From JANRKB01 sp033763695 (GTDB lineage: Bacteria > Planctomycetota > Phycisphaerae > Phycisphaerales > UBA1924): a stretch of DNA of 64,000 nt. This document shows, in pieces, positions 21,535 through 30,252 of this stretch. The notes under the pieces were generated by a model that was given only the letters and a program-made list of their open reading frames with translations, was not told the origin of the DNA and made no database searches. Within the stretch, counting starts at the first letter, position 1. Each line of letters begins with the position of its first letter. The position numbers and the translations under genes were made by a program. Location: assembly GCA_033763695.1 (NCBI GenBank), contig JANRKB010000055.1:24980-88979 (forward strand), written 5' to 3'.

Positions 21535-22491
21535 ATGCCCTCTCTCGGTCTCGACATCGGCGGCACCAGCGTCAAGTGTGCGATCCTCGCTAATCTCGCG
21601 CACGCCGATCGGGCTGACGCCCCGCGCGACGCCGTCACCGCCACGCTCGCCACCGCACGCAGTGCGCCCTACGCGAAGCCCGACACAGACACGCTGCGGC
21701 GTGCGCTGCGTGAGGCTGTCGCCGCCGTGACGCGCGAGGCTGGCGCTTCCGCCGCGATCATCTCGCATGTCGGCCTCTGCGCTCCGGGCCTCTTCGACGA
21801 GGCCACGCGAGCGATCACGCTGTCGGTCAATGTCCCCGGTCTGGTGGGCGTGCCGCTCGATGAGCTCGTCGCCGATGCGCTCGCGGCGACTGCAAGCACG
21901 CCGATTCCGCCCGCTCGCATCGTGACGGATGCGTACGCCGCGACATACGACGCGTGGATCACGACCACCGCGTCCCTCGCCAGTCACCCAACCCAAAGCA
22001 CGCGATTCCTTGGCGTCGCGCTGGGCACCGGCGTTGGTGCCTGCGTGCTTGACGATGGCGCGCCGCTGCTGGTTTCCGGACGCTCGCCCGGACACCTCGG
22101 CCAGATCGACGTCTCGGTCACCGAGTCCGGCCACGCCGTTCCGATCGGGCCAGACGGCGGGCGCGGCAGCCTTGAGGCCTACATGGGCGTGCCAGCCCTC
22201 ATACGTCGCTTTGGAGCTGACTTTGGTCCGGGCCTGGTCGGCCAAGACCTCAAGGATCCGCCCCTCGCCGCGCTGGTTCGGGCTCTCCGCATCTGCCACG
22301 GCATCTACCGCCCCAATGTGATCGCGCTGCTTGGTGGCGTTGGCATGGTCCTGCGGCCACGACTCTCGGACCTGCTCGCGGCCGTCGCCGTTGACCTCAC
22401 GAGCGTCGCCCGCCCCGGCTGGACGCTCCAGGGGCCGTCCCACGCGTTCCACGCGGCGTGCGGCGCGGCCCGACTTTCGCACGTCGAATAG
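21535..22491 (+). CDS. ROK-family sugar kinase-like protein
   Basis: 318 residues from ATG at 21535, which opens directly on the ATP-binding strand PSLGLDIGGTSVKCAIL. Later VGLCAPGLFDEATRAITLSVNVPGL, DAYAATYDAW, GVALGTGVGACVLDDG and SPGHLGQIDVS follow ROK order. The segment that normally holds the zinc cysteines (CXCGXXGCXE) reads GPDGGRGSLEAY, so the metal site is absent. ROK proteins are cytoplasmic glucokinases, N-acetylmannosamine kinases or repressors; no HTH is present, so a kinase is more likely. Substrate unknown. Stands alone between two secreted-protein genes. Confidence 0.8.
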   Translation: MPSLGLDIGGTSVKCAILANLAHADRADAPRDAVTATLATARSAPYAKPDTDTLRRALREAVAAVTREAGASAAIISHVGLCAPGLFDEATRAITLSVNVPGLVGVPLDELVADALAATASTPIPPARIVTDAYAATYDAWITTTASLASHPTQSTRFLGVALGTGVGACVLDDGAPLLVSGRSPGHLGQIDVSVTESGHAVPIGPDGGRGSLEAYMGVPALIRRFGADFGPGLVGQDLKDPPLAALVRALRICHGIYRPNVIALLGGVGMVLRPRLSDLLAAVAVDLTSVARPGWTLQGPSHAFHAACGAARLSHVE

Positions 22492-22611
22492 TCCGGCAGC
22501 CCCCCAATTTCGGCTCTAGAGGTTCTGAAATGTTCGCGGCCAACCGCGCATTGACGCACCCCAGCCGCGCAGCAAACGCCAAAATCATTATGAAATACCG
22601 CCTAATTCTGC

Positions 22612-22639
22612 TTGGATTGGGGGCGGCTCGCAGTAAACT
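22612..22639 (+). promoter_or_regulatory. possible sigma-70-type promoter
   Basis: TTGGAT (22612-22617) and TAAACT (22634-22639) are separated by 16 bases, each matching the sigma-70 consensus at four of six positions, about 100 bases before the secreted-protein gene at 22737. The local AT content is higher than around it. Read by eye only. Confidence 0.3.
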
Positions 22640-22736
22640 GTTTCAGTCGGGGGTCCGGCCCCGGAGTAGATTCTGAAAGACTCGCCCGCGGGTGTGCGAG
22701 CGAGGCAGAGAGAACCCTGTGATTGGAGATCGTGCA

Positions 22737-24035
22737 ATGTCCAAGACGACTGGTTTAACGGTGATCGCGCTTCTGTCCCTCGCCGCCGGCGCGGCTCAGG
22801 GAGTCGACCTGAAGCTCAAGAGCGACCAGGACCTCTTCAGCCTCAGCAGCAGCAACACCTCAAGCTTCTGGATTGGCAACAACCCGTCGGCGTGCGCCCT
22901 GATCGACGACAATCTCTTCGTCGCCGGATGGGCCAACGGTCCGACCACCAGTGCTTACATCGTCAAGATCGAGACGATCTTCGGTACCCGCTCGTTCCGT
23001 CAGGTTCCCGCGTCGCTTTCGTCGCTTCCCTCGAGCCGCGGCTTTACGGGCATGGCGATCGACGCCACGTATGACAACGCCGGCGCTCTGACCAGCGCTC
23101 GCCTGCTCGCCAGCTTTGACTCGGGCGGCAACGGCACGGCCAACTCGACGCGCCTCTACGACATCGGCTCGCAGCTCAACCCCATCCTTCTCAAGGGCAC
23201 GCCCGCCGACGATAGCCATCGCGGTATCGCTGGCCCGGCATGGGACTATGGCTACGACGGCCTGGGCTTTGCCCTCCCCGCTGGCGGCACGGGCCCGATC
23301 CCCGCTGTCATGGCCTACAGCATTGACAACAACGGCCCCTTCGGCCTTGACCCCGCCACGCTGAGCTCGGGTCTGGGCGCGACGATTTACGAGCCCACCA
23401 CGGGCGGCCCGACGATCTCGACCGGCATGGGCAGCGTCATCTGGCGCGACCTGTCGATCAATCCGACGAACGGCCGCATCTTCGCACGGGCTGGCAACCA
23501 GAGCGTCGTCTTCACCCGCACCGGCTCCAACGGCTCGGGCACCAGCCTGATCATCGGCACGGCCAACGGCGCGTTCATCAACGGCCAGAATGGTCAGATC
23601 CTCAACTTCAAGGATGGCTCCGAGATCCTCGTCTACAACGATCGTTCGAGCAACGCCGCTGGTCAGACCTTTAGCCAGATCAAGTTCATCAACCCCGACG
23701 GCACGCCCGCCACGCTGAACCTGCAGAACGCGGACGGCACGACCTTCACCCAGCCCGCCGCGGGCGTGGGTTACTGGGACTTCGCGTGGGATGCGAAGAA
23801 CGAGCGTCTCGCGATTCTCGACTTCAGCAACCGTCGTTGCTACATCTTCGAAGTGCCCCAGGCGCCCGTCTGCCGCGCGGACTTCAACAACGACGGCTTC
23901 CTTGACTTCACCGACTTCGACGCGTTCGTCGTGTCGTTCGAACTGGGCGAGGCCGCGTCTGACTTCAACCAGGACGGCTTCCTCGACTTCACCGACTTCG
24001 ATGACTTCGTCGCGTCCTTCGAAGGCGGCTGCTAA
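22737..24035 (+). CDS. secreted protein with two calcium-loop repeats and Gly-Cys terminus
   Basis: 432 residues from ATG at 22737 (GGAGA upstream); the signal peptide SKTTGLTVIALLSLAAGAAQG follows. The main part is a beta-rich domain of unknown family (DLKLKSDQDLFSLSSSN ..., repeated short strands suggesting a propeller). The last 54 residues hold two copies of DFNxDGFLDFTDFDxFVxSFE, each an EF-hand-like dockerin-type calcium loop, and the chain ends EGGC. This tail is shared with the gene at 27134-28198 and appears in many Phycisphaerae secreted proteins. It may anchor or dock the protein at the surface. The repeats are also near-identical at DNA level. Confidence 0.85.
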   Translation: MSKTTGLTVIALLSLAAGAAQGVDLKLKSDQDLFSLSSSNTSSFWIGNNPSACALIDDNLFVAGWANGPTTSAYIVKIETIFGTRSFRQVPASLSSLPSSRGFTGMAIDATYDNAGALTSARLLASFDSGGNGTANSTRLYDIGSQLNPILLKGTPADDSHRGIAGPAWDYGYDGLGFALPAGGTGPIPAVMAYSIDNNGPFGLDPATLSSGLGATIYEPTTGGPTISTGMGSVIWRDLSINPTNGRIFARAGNQSVVFTRTGSNGSGTSLIIGTANGAFINGQNGQILNFKDGSEILVYNDRSSNAAGQTFSQIKFINPDGTPATLNLQNADGTTFTQPAAGVGYWDFAWDAKNERLAILDFSNRRCYIFEVPQAPVCRADFNNDGFLDFTDFDAFVVSFELGEAASDFNQDGFLDFTDFDDFVASFEGGC

Positions 24036-24072
24036 CGCCTGATCTCTCTGCTGTCAAAGCAGTGTCACACCC

Positions 24073-24109
24073 AATCGGCCCTCGCGCAAGCGGGGGCCGA
24101 TTGATTTTT
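24073..24109 (+). terminator. intrinsic terminator after the calcium-loop protein gene
   Basis: Stem AATCGGCC (24073-24080) / GGCCGATT (24095-24102), then GATTTTT. Placed about 40 bases after the stop codon of the upstream gene. Confidence 0.85.
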
Positions 24110-24140
24110 GAAGAGACGAAGAGACGATGTGCGAAAGGCA
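24110..24140. repeat. GAAGAGACG repeat with TGCGAAAGGCA box
   Basis: Two GAAGAGAC units are followed by TGCGAAAGGCA. The same arrangement occurs at 40491-40545, also just after a terminator hairpin. Function unknown. Confidence 0.5.
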
Positions 24141-24210
24141 GGAGACTGCGCACCTCGGTGCACGCGCCGAATTCCGTCGCCTGAGAGCACGGCCGCTCAA
24201 CTCCGGTGCA

Positions 24211-24417
24211 TTGCACGGCGAAGCCGTGCGGGTGAATAGCGTGGGGTCGTCGCGCAGCGACACCCCACGGCAGCGCGACCCTTTCTCCTTGCTCGATACG
24301 CGTGGATCGCTTCGCGCACGATCCAGCCTCGACAATCCTCTTGAATGGCGGCGCGTTCCGAGGGTGACGCTGCGCGGCGCCCCTCGGCGACTCCCCTCCA
24401 CGGCTTCGCCGTGAAGG
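24211..24417. repeat. MITE-like element with imperfect inverted ends (copy A)
   Basis: The left end (24211-24270) begins TTGCACGGCGAAGCCGTGCG and contains GTCGCGCAGCGACACCCC; the right end (about 24359-24417) is an imperfect inverse copy, with CACGGCGAAGCCGTG and CGCCGCGCAGCG when read on the minus strand. The ends can fold on themselves and on each other. About 90 bases lie between. A second copy with the same arrangement is at 29932-30155. No transposase is inside. It occupies the gap between the terminator at 24109 and the DUF192 gene; the rest of this 495-base gap shows no gene. Confidence 0.6.
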
Positions 24418-24501
24418 GAGGAAGAAACGCGACGAGAACACGCGGAGCAATGAACACTGCAGCGCCGCTAATGACTGAACGCGACAAGAGCTCGAGCGCC
24501 C

Positions 24502-24529
24502 AGTACCTAGTACCCAGTACCCAGTGTCT
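24502..24529. repeat. period-7 degenerate tandem repeat
   Basis: Four units: AGTACCT, AGTACCC, AGTACCC, AGTGTCT. It ends one base before the stop codon of the DUF192 gene. One of several period-7 tracts in the window. Confidence 0.6.
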
Positions 24530-24530
24530 C

Positions 24531-25100
24531 TCACTTCGCCCGCTTCTTCAGGCTCGGATCGATCGCGATCGTCTGGCCCACCTTCAGGTCCATGCCCTTG
24601 ATCGTCTCGCCGCGCAGTTCGATCGCATACCGGGCGGCATACCGGCTCGAGTACTTCTTCAGTCGCGACTCGTACTTCGCGTTCATCTTCGCCCAGTCCG
24701 GCGCGCCCTCGAACTGCGCCCGCAGTTCCTTCTCGTCCTCGGCCCGCGGCGGTTCGGCGGCCATTGTGTAGAACGCCGTGATTCGCATCGTGTCATCGAG
24801 ATAGATGATGTCGATCGCTTTCGGGCAATCGCGCATCACAAACTCATGCACCTGCACGCCCTGATCCGGAAAGACAAACAGCAGGCCGCCGTCCTCGGGG
24901 ATCGGATCAACGCCCGAAAGCCCATGAAATCGCGTCTGGTCGTCCAGTGCCAGGCCCAGCTTGAACGTCTTGCCGCCGATCGTCACGCGCGTGTGCGTGT
25001 CAGTCGTGTCGTAGTTGTGCTCACACCCCGCCAGCGGCATGACAAGCGCAACGCCAACTGCGGCAGCGGCGGACCAGCGATTCACGAGTTTAAAAGCCAT
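24531..25100 (-). CDS. DUF192-family lipoprotein
   Basis: 189 residues. The signal peptide ends with the lipobox LAGC, so it is probably anchored in a membrane. The conserved DUF192 core is visible: LALDDQTRFHGLSGVDPIPEDGGLLFVFPDQGVQVHEFVMRDCPKAIDIIYLD, then a C-terminal IELRGETIKGMDLKVGQTIAI. The family is common and of unknown function; members often sit beside unrelated genes. The ATG at 25100 has GGAG before it and overlaps the end of gluQ by 19 bases, so the two are probably co-transcribed. Confidence 0.85.
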   Translation of the reverse strand: MAFKLVNRWSAAAAVGVALVMPLAGCEHNYDTTDTHTRVTIGGKTFKLGLALDDQTRFHGLSGVDPIPEDGGLLFVFPDQGVQVHEFVMRDCPKAIDIIYLDDTMRITAFYTMAAEPPRAEDEKELRAQFEGAPDWAKMNAKYESRLKKYSSRYAARYAIELRGETIKGMDLKVGQTIAIDPSLKKRAK

Positions 25101-26026
25101 GCGTCATGCTCCGGGGTGAAGACCACATCGACTTTGGGCATGGTACGAAGGTCGAGCGCATCGCGAAACTCCGCCGCCGACAACGCGCGTCGATTCTCGC
25201 GCGTCGTCATGCCGCACCATTCCGCCAGCAGTCCAATGACGCGATCGGGTCGAACGCCACGTCCGCGATAGGCATCCACGCGTGTGTCGCCGTGTCGCTT
25301 GGCCAGACGCTTGCCGTCCTCTCCACGCACGAGTGGGAGATGGAGGTAGTGGGGGAGCGGCCCGATTCCCAGCCCGCGATACAGCAGCATCTGGCGCGCC
25401 GCGGAGTCAAGCAGATCGCTGCCGCGCACGACGTGGGTCACGCCCTGACGATGGTCGTCGACGACAACCGCGAGCTGGTATGAAGGCTGGCCGCGCTTGG
25501 TCCAGATGACAAAGTCGCCGACGATGTGCGCGACGTTGAAGGTCTGGCTTCCGAGGAACCCATCCTCGAACGCAACCGCTTCATCGTGCACGATCAGCCG
25601 CCAGTTGGTATCGCGTGTGGTGAAGTGTTTCGGCACGCGCGCGGGCCGCAGCGATGCCGGAAACGGCGTGTCGTGCGCCCCCTCCTGTGGTGCGTTCGCC
25701 GCGGCTTCGATCTGCGTGCGTGTGAGCTCGCACGGGTACGCGAGTCCGCGCTCCGCAAGCGAGCGGATCGCCTGTTCGTGCGGCTCGGGTTCATGCGACT
25801 GGATCAGCGGGCCGACGTCCCAATCCATGCCGAGCCACTCAAGCGTGCGCACGATGCCGTCGACCGCCTCGGGTTTGACGCGCGGGCCGTCGAGATCTTC
25901 GATCCGCAGAACGATGCGCCAGCCGCGTTGGCGTGCCAGCGCCCACGTGACGAGGAACGTCCGTGCGTTGCCCAGGTGCAGCGCGCCGGTCGGTGATGGG
26001 GCCAATCGTGTCGTCGGTGCAGACAC
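25082..26026 (-). CDS. gluQ: glutamyl-Q tRNA(Asp) synthetase
   Basis: 314 residues from GTG at 26026; a GTG at 26059 would add 11 residues. It is a glutamyl-tRNA synthetase catalytic core without the anticodon-binding domain: APSPTGALHLGNART (HIGH motif), RIEDLDGPR, and GKRLAKRHGDTRV in place of KMSKS, as in GluQ-RS. This enzyme attaches glutamate to queuosine in tRNA-Asp. Only one cysteine (YPCE) remains of the zinc-binding set found in the E. coli enzyme. A truncated GltX is the alternative, but the motif pattern favours GluQ. Followed by the DUF192 gene, preceded by an unrelated lipoprotein gene on the same strand. Confidence 0.87.
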   Translation of the reverse strand: MSAPTTRLAPSPTGALHLGNARTFLVTWALARQRGWRIVLRIEDLDGPRVKPEAVDGIVRTLEWLGMDWDVGPLIQSHEPEPHEQAIRSLAERGLAYPCELTRTQIEAAANAPQEGAHDTPFPASLRPARVPKHFTTRDTNWRLIVHDEAVAFEDGFLGSQTFNVAHIVGDFVIWTKRGQPSYQLAVVVDDHRQGVTHVVRGSDLLDSAARQMLLYRGLGIGPLPHYLHLPLVRGEDGKRLAKRHGDTRVDAYRGRGVRPDRVIGLLAEWCGMTTRENRRALSAAEFRDALDLRTMPKVDVVFTPEHDAWLLNS

Positions 26027-26072
26027 GATTTCAGAATAGCCGCGCCCGCTGCACGTCACGCGCTGTCGCGCG

Positions 26073-26933
26073 TCATGGCTTGGCCGGCTTCTCCGGCTCG
26101 TTCAAGCGGCTGACGGCATAGAAGCCGATCGCCATCGGGATGAATGCCTTCTCGCCCGCCTTGCGCGACAGTTCATCCAGCGTGCGCACGCGCCCGGCAC
26201 GCAGGTCGGCAATCAGTTCCTTCACCATGTTGTCCACGATCACAATCAGGCTGCCCCACACCTTGTAGCCGTTGGCGTCGTGCGGCAGATATGCCGACAC
26301 CAACGGGATGTTCTGGGGCACGGCGAAGTACCACTTGCCGTCGCGCCGCGTCATCGTCAGTCCGATGCCCGGAATGATCGGCTTGCCGTCCCACAACAGA
26401 CCCACGGCATCCTCGCTCAAGGGGGTCGTGCTCAGTCGGTCTGCATTGTCACGCAGCCACGCGTAGGGATCGGTGAAGAGGCGATTGACCAGGTCCTGTG
26501 CCGCCTTCTCGCGTTCCTTGTCGGGGCCGCGCCGGTTGCCGCCCTGTCCGCCGCCCATGCCGCCAAACAGTGACGCGAGGCCCGACTGCGCCTTGGGGTT
26601 GTTGGCCGCGGCCTTGGCCGACTGCTCGGCGCTCTCCCGCAGTTTCTTCACTTCATCCGGGAAGGCGCGCTGCGCTTCGGCCGCCAGCGTCTGGACGTTG
26701 CCCAGCAGCACGCCGAAGCGGTCCAGCAGACGCCGCATGTCCGGCGAATCAGCATCGATCAGGCGCGGCAGCAGTTTTGCCTTGTTGTCCTGGATCAGTT
26801 TGCTGGCGGTCTTGATCGTCGCCTCGGGCGAGTCCTGCGGCATGCTCGGATCAGAACACGCGCCGAGCAGCGTCGTGAGCAGGATGCCACACGTCGCGAC
26901 AAGAACTCGTGCTGGTGCGATGAACCATGCCAT
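26073..26933 (-). CDS. lipoprotein of unknown function
   Basis: 286 residues from ATG at 26933, chosen because it opens a signal peptide with lipobox LLGAC; no clear ribosome site. The mature part is helical (PEATIKTASKLIQDNKAKLLPRLIDADSP), has a Gly-rich linker (FGGMGGGQGGNRRG) and then a globular part with TMTRRDGKWYFAVPQNIPL and ADLRAGRVRTLDELSRKAGEKAF. I do not recognise the family. It precedes gluQ on the same strand with a 46-base gap and may share its transcript. Confidence 0.7.
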   Translation of the reverse strand: MAWFIAPARVLVATCGILLTTLLGACSDPSMPQDSPEATIKTASKLIQDNKAKLLPRLIDADSPDMRRLLDRFGVLLGNVQTLAAEAQRAFPDEVKKLRESAEQSAKAAANNPKAQSGLASLFGGMGGGQGGNRRGPDKEREKAAQDLVNRLFTDPYAWLRDNADRLSTTPLSEDAVGLLWDGKPIIPGIGLTMTRRDGKWYFAVPQNIPLVSAYLPHDANGYKVWGSLIVIVDNMVKELIADLRAGRVRTLDELSRKAGEKAFIPMAIGFYAVSRLNEPEKPAKP

Positions 26934-27051
26934 ATGCGAGCAGGAGCGTAGCCGATCGCGAGAGCGCGTGGTGAAGTCGATGGGTGAGCGGATGCCCTGC
27001 TGAAGCCGTGCGTTGACGAGCCCCTCGCTGGCGCTTCGGGCTCGTGCAGCG

Positions 27052-27086
27052 GGCAAAAAGAACCGCCCCCGATTGCTCGGGGGCGG
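27052..27086 (-). terminator. intrinsic terminator of the calcium-loop protein gene at 27134
   Basis: Stem CCGCCCCCG (27063-27071) / CGGGGGCGG (27078-27086); on the minus strand it is followed by TTCTTTTTG. It lies about 50 bases past the stop of the leftward gene. Confidence 0.88.
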
Positions 27087-27133
27087 CACGGAACTCTGTT
27101 GAGTTCAGGTCTGAGAAACCAGACCGTCAGGAC

Positions 27134-28198
27134 TTAGCAGCCGAGCTCGAACGCAGCGACGAACTCATCGAAGTCGGTGAAGTCGAGGAAGCCGTCCTGG
27201 TTGAAGTCGGACGAGGGGTCGCCGCTCTCGAAGGCGAAGACGAAGACATCGAAGTCGGTGAAGTCGATGAAGCCGTCGCCGTTGAAGTCAGCGGGGCAGG
27301 CCGCGGCCGGACCAGCGAGGACGAGGTAGGTGCTGGAGTAGGGGTTGGCCGAGGTGGCGGTGCCGAAGCCGTAGTTGCCGACGAAGGACTGCGACGTACG
27401 GGGCTGGACGCCACCGGTCGAGTCGAAGGTGACCGAGGAGTACCAGTGGATGCTGTTGCGGGTGACCGTCGAGGTCGAGGTCGACGCAACGCCCAGCTCG
27501 TTCGTGAAGCCACCCGGGGCGACGAGGAACGGACCGGCGATGCCCTTGGCGCTGTTGATGCCGTCGGTCAGGCTCTGGTTCTGGACGAGGTTGTAACCCC
27601 AGCCGAAGTCGAGCTTGCCGTCGCCGTCGATGTCCTGATCACCCAGGACGAACTCATTGCCGCCCGCGAGGTCGACCGAGAAGGTCCAAGCGTTGCCGGT
27701 GCCTTCTTCGCCGGGGACGTCGCCGACGGTCAGGATGAACAGGGCCGCGGCGCCGGTGTCGGGCGTCGTGCCGCCGTTGTCGTTGTCATAGAACGACACG
27801 ATGTAGTCGAAGCCAGCGGTCGCGTGGTTGACCGTGTCGGTCGAGAGGATACCGACCGAAGCGGTGCCGAAGCCGACGCCGTCGATGGTCGTGCCGACGC
27901 CAACGGCGCCCGCGATGTCACCGGTGTTGAACACGCCGCCGCCGAAGCGCGGGCGCGGGTCGGTCGTGGCGCGGGTCGGGCGGTCAACGCCGTAGAAGAA
28001 GTTACCGCAGACGCCGCTGTCGTCGTTGTTCCAAATGTCCGGGCCGGCGCGGTCCGTGTAATACGGCGTCATCTGACGCTCGCCGGTCTTCATGTTGATG
28101 TAAATGTGGCCCAGCTTCTTGATGGGCAGGGCATCGGCAGCCAGAGCGGGCGTCGCCGCCACACCAGCCAGCATCGCGATCATCAGACTCTTCTTCAT
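27134..28198 (-). CDS. secreted protein with two calcium-loop repeats and Gly-Cys terminus
   Basis: 354 residues from ATG at 28198 (GAGGAG upstream), with signal peptide KKSLMIAMLAGVAATPALA. The main domain is unfamiliar (KKLGHIYINMKTGERQMTPYYTDRAGPDIWNNDD, later ELGVASTSTSTVTRNSIHWY). The C-terminal CPADFNGDGFIDFTDFD... and SDFNQDGFLDFTDFDEFV repeats, then FELGC, match the tail of the gene at 22737. The two genes differ in the main domain, so the tail behaves as an exchangeable attachment or docking module. Extracellular or cell-surface location is inferred. Confidence 0.85.
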   Translation of the reverse strand: MKKSLMIAMLAGVAATPALAADALPIKKLGHIYINMKTGERQMTPYYTDRAGPDIWNNDDSGVCGNFFYGVDRPTRATTDPRPRFGGGVFNTGDIAGAVGVGTTIDGVGFGTASVGILSTDTVNHATAGFDYIVSFYDNDNGGTTPDTGAAALFILTVGDVPGEEGTGNAWTFSVDLAGGNEFVLGDQDIDGDGKLDFGWGYNLVQNQSLTDGINSAKGIAGPFLVAPGGFTNELGVASTSTSTVTRNSIHWYSSVTFDSTGGVQPRTSQSFVGNYGFGTATSANPYSSTYLVLAGPAAACPADFNGDGFIDFTDFDVFVFAFESGDPSSDFNQDGFLDFTDFDEFVAAFELGC

Positions 28199-28786
28199 GG
28201 CACACTCCTCTGATTGACACAGAGACAAACACACCGGACAACGGGGTTCACACAGAACCCGACCTGAACAACCCGGCGGCGTCCGCACCGCCGAGTCGAA
28301 TACCGTGTTTTCCGATCGACGCTGGTCCTGCGGACCACTGCCTGCGGGCGGAGAACCCGCAGCACGCCGACCGACCCTCACGAGCAAGAAACTGCCAGAC
28401 GCGCCCAGTGCCTCCCATGCGACTCGGGACGCAAGATCTCGGCAGTGCTCAAAGAACCTCTCTCAATCACTCCTGCTCAACACCATCAACCCGCGAACTC
28501 TCGGGCAACGACTCCCCGAGAACGGCTCCAAACTGCTGAGATTTCAGGGGTAGAACAAAAACCCCCAACGCCTGAGCAGCCCGGGCCAAGAGGGAACATA
28601 CCAGAACCTTGCGAGCAAGACAAGCAAAAAACTGGAACCACGCGCAGGAAAATCGTGTTTCGACCACCGGAATCGGGTCGCTGTCACGCCCTTGCGGACT
28701 CTCGGGCCTTGCCGCAACTCTCGCAAAAGTGCAAGAAACTGGGCAAATTTGCCCAGGAACCGCTTTCAGGATCGATTTGTTTGGCT
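28199..28786. other. intergenic region between the calcium-loop protein gene and gmd
   Basis: 588 bases without a supported gene. Near 28199-28260 it should contain the promoter of the leftward secreted-protein gene. It holds a short hairpin CTGCGGG (28342-28348) / CCCGCAG (28356-28362) and the palindrome described separately at 28739. The middle part is less GC-rich and shows no coding signal. Confidence 0.5.
28723..28756 (-). terminator. palindromic terminator of gmd
   Basis: CTGGGCAAATTTGCCCAG (28739-28756) is a perfect 18-base palindrome. On the minus strand, 30 bases after the gmd stop, it is followed by TTTCTTGCACTTTT, so it can act as a terminator; a protein-binding palindrome is the alternative. 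Confidence 0.6.
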
Positions 28787-29818
28787 CTAGATCCGGCTGA
28801 CGCCCGCCGCGATCTCGTGCGCAGTGGGGGTACTCGGGCGCATCCGCCGCTCGATGTCCGCGACATCGGCCAGCACCATTTCTCGGACCAGGTCAGGGAA
28901 CTTGGTGCGCGGCTCCCAGCCGAGGATGCGGCGCGCCTTGGCGGGGTTGCCGCACAGCACTTCGGTCTCGGCGGGGCGGAAGAAGAGCGGATCAGTGACG
29001 ACGTACTTGCGATAGTCGAGCTCGACGGTGTCGAACGCGAGCTCGCAGAACTCGAGCACGGAGTGCATCGCGCCCGTCGCGATCACGAAGTCGTCGGCGG
29101 TGTGATGCTGGAGCATGAGCCACATCGCTTCGACGTACTCCTTGGCGTGGCCCCAGTCGCGCTTGGAGTCGAGGTTGCCCAGGCGAAGCTCGGTCGCGAG
29201 CCCCATCTTGATCAGTGCGGCGTGGCGTGTGATCTTGCGCGTGACGAACTCAAAGCCGCGGCGCGGCGATTCATGGTTGTAGAGAATGCCGTTGCACGCG
29301 AACAGGCCGTAGGCCTCGCGATAGTTGCGGGTGAGTTCGAAGCCCGCGACCTTGGAGATGCCGTAGGCCGAACGCGGGTGGAAGGGTGTGCCTTCATCCT
29401 GCGGCGTGGCCCGCACCTTGCCGAAGGTCTCGCTCGACGCGGCGTGATAGAGGCGGCACTTGGGTGCGGCTTCCTTGATCGCCGAGAGCACGAAGTGCGT
29501 GCCGTTGATGTTGGTGTTGAGCGTGCTGAACTCGTCTTCGAACGAGTACGACACGAACGACTGGCCGGCGAGGTGATAGCACTCGTCGGGCTGGAGCTGC
29601 ATGACGGTCTTGAAGAGGCTCGGGTAGCTTTCGAGCGATGCCGGATGCAGCGTCACTTGGTCGCGCAGGTGGGCGATGCGTCCCATGCGATGCAGCGGGT
29701 CTTCGAGCGCGGTGCGGCGAACCAAGCCGTGCACCTCATAGCCCTTGGAGAGGAGTAACTCAGAGAGGTAGGAGCCGTCCTGGCCGGTGATGCCGGTGAT
29801 GAGGGCACGTTTGGGCAT
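28787..29818 (-). CDS. gmd: GDP-mannose 4,6-dehydratase
   Basis: 343 residues, the usual length. Short-chain dehydrogenase fold: NAD(P) motif GITGQDGSYLSELLL, YHLAGQSFVSYSFEDE, AASSETFGK, and the catalytic Tyr-Lys in RSAYGISKVAG. Further family segments are NGILYNHESPRRG, FVTRKITR and GNLDSKRDWGHAKEYVEAMW. Converts GDP-mannose to GDP-4-keto-6-deoxymannose, the first step to GDP-fucose or GDP-rhamnose for cell-surface sugars. No partner such as a GDP-fucose synthase is adjacent. Single leftward gene. Confidence 0.96.
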   Translation of the reverse strand: MPKRALITGITGQDGSYLSELLLSKGYEVHGLVRRTALEDPLHRMGRIAHLRDQVTLHPASLESYPSLFKTVMQLQPDECYHLAGQSFVSYSFEDEFSTLNTNINGTHFVLSAIKEAAPKCRLYHAASSETFGKVRATPQDEGTPFHPRSAYGISKVAGFELTRNYREAYGLFACNGILYNHESPRRGFEFVTRKITRHAALIKMGLATELRLGNLDSKRDWGHAKEYVEAMWLMLQHHTADDFVIATGAMHSVLEFCELAFDTVELDYRKYVVTDPLFFRPAETEVLCGNPAKARRILGWEPRTKFPDLVREMVLADVADIERRMRPSTPTAHEIAAGVSRI

Positions 29819-29931
29819 GGGGGGAGTTTACGCGAGAGCGGGTGTTCTGAGCGGATCGCGGAGCATGAAGCGATCGCGCCGACGCAGTGTCCAGGATGTC
29901 GGTCGGCGACCGGATCGTGGTTTATGGCTTG

Positions 29932-30155
29932 TTGCACGGCGAAGCCGTGCGGGTGAGTAGCGATGGGTCGCGGCGCAGCCGCACCCATCGACGACGCGGT
30001 TGCTCTGGTTTCGCATCGCGCAGCGATGCGGCCGCGTGGGCTTCTGTCGCGCTAGGCTGCACCGCGGCGCGGTGCAGCGCAATCGTGCGCGACATTCGTC
30101 GGGTGTCGCTGCGCGACGACCCGACGCTATTCGCCTCCACCGCTGCGCGGTGAAG
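29932..30155. repeat. MITE-like element with imperfect inverted ends (copy B)
   Basis: The left end (29932-29990) begins TTGCACGGCGAAGCCGTGCG and is nearly identical to the left end of copy A at 24211; the right end (30097-30155) is an inverted relative containing GTCGCTGCGCGACGACCC. Internal hairpins include GCATCGCGCAGCGATGC and CTGCACCGCGGCGCGGTGCAG. No gene inside. It fills the middle of the 504-base gap between gmd and the HEAT-repeat gene; the rest of that gap shows nothing else but a terminator. Confidence 0.6.
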
Positions 30156-30252
30156 ACGCCTTGGCGTGAAAGGCGTTCCAGTAACGATGCTCGTGTCGGT
30201 GGCGTGTACGCCTGTGAGGCGCTTGCGAGGTTGACGAGGAAGGTTATGACTG

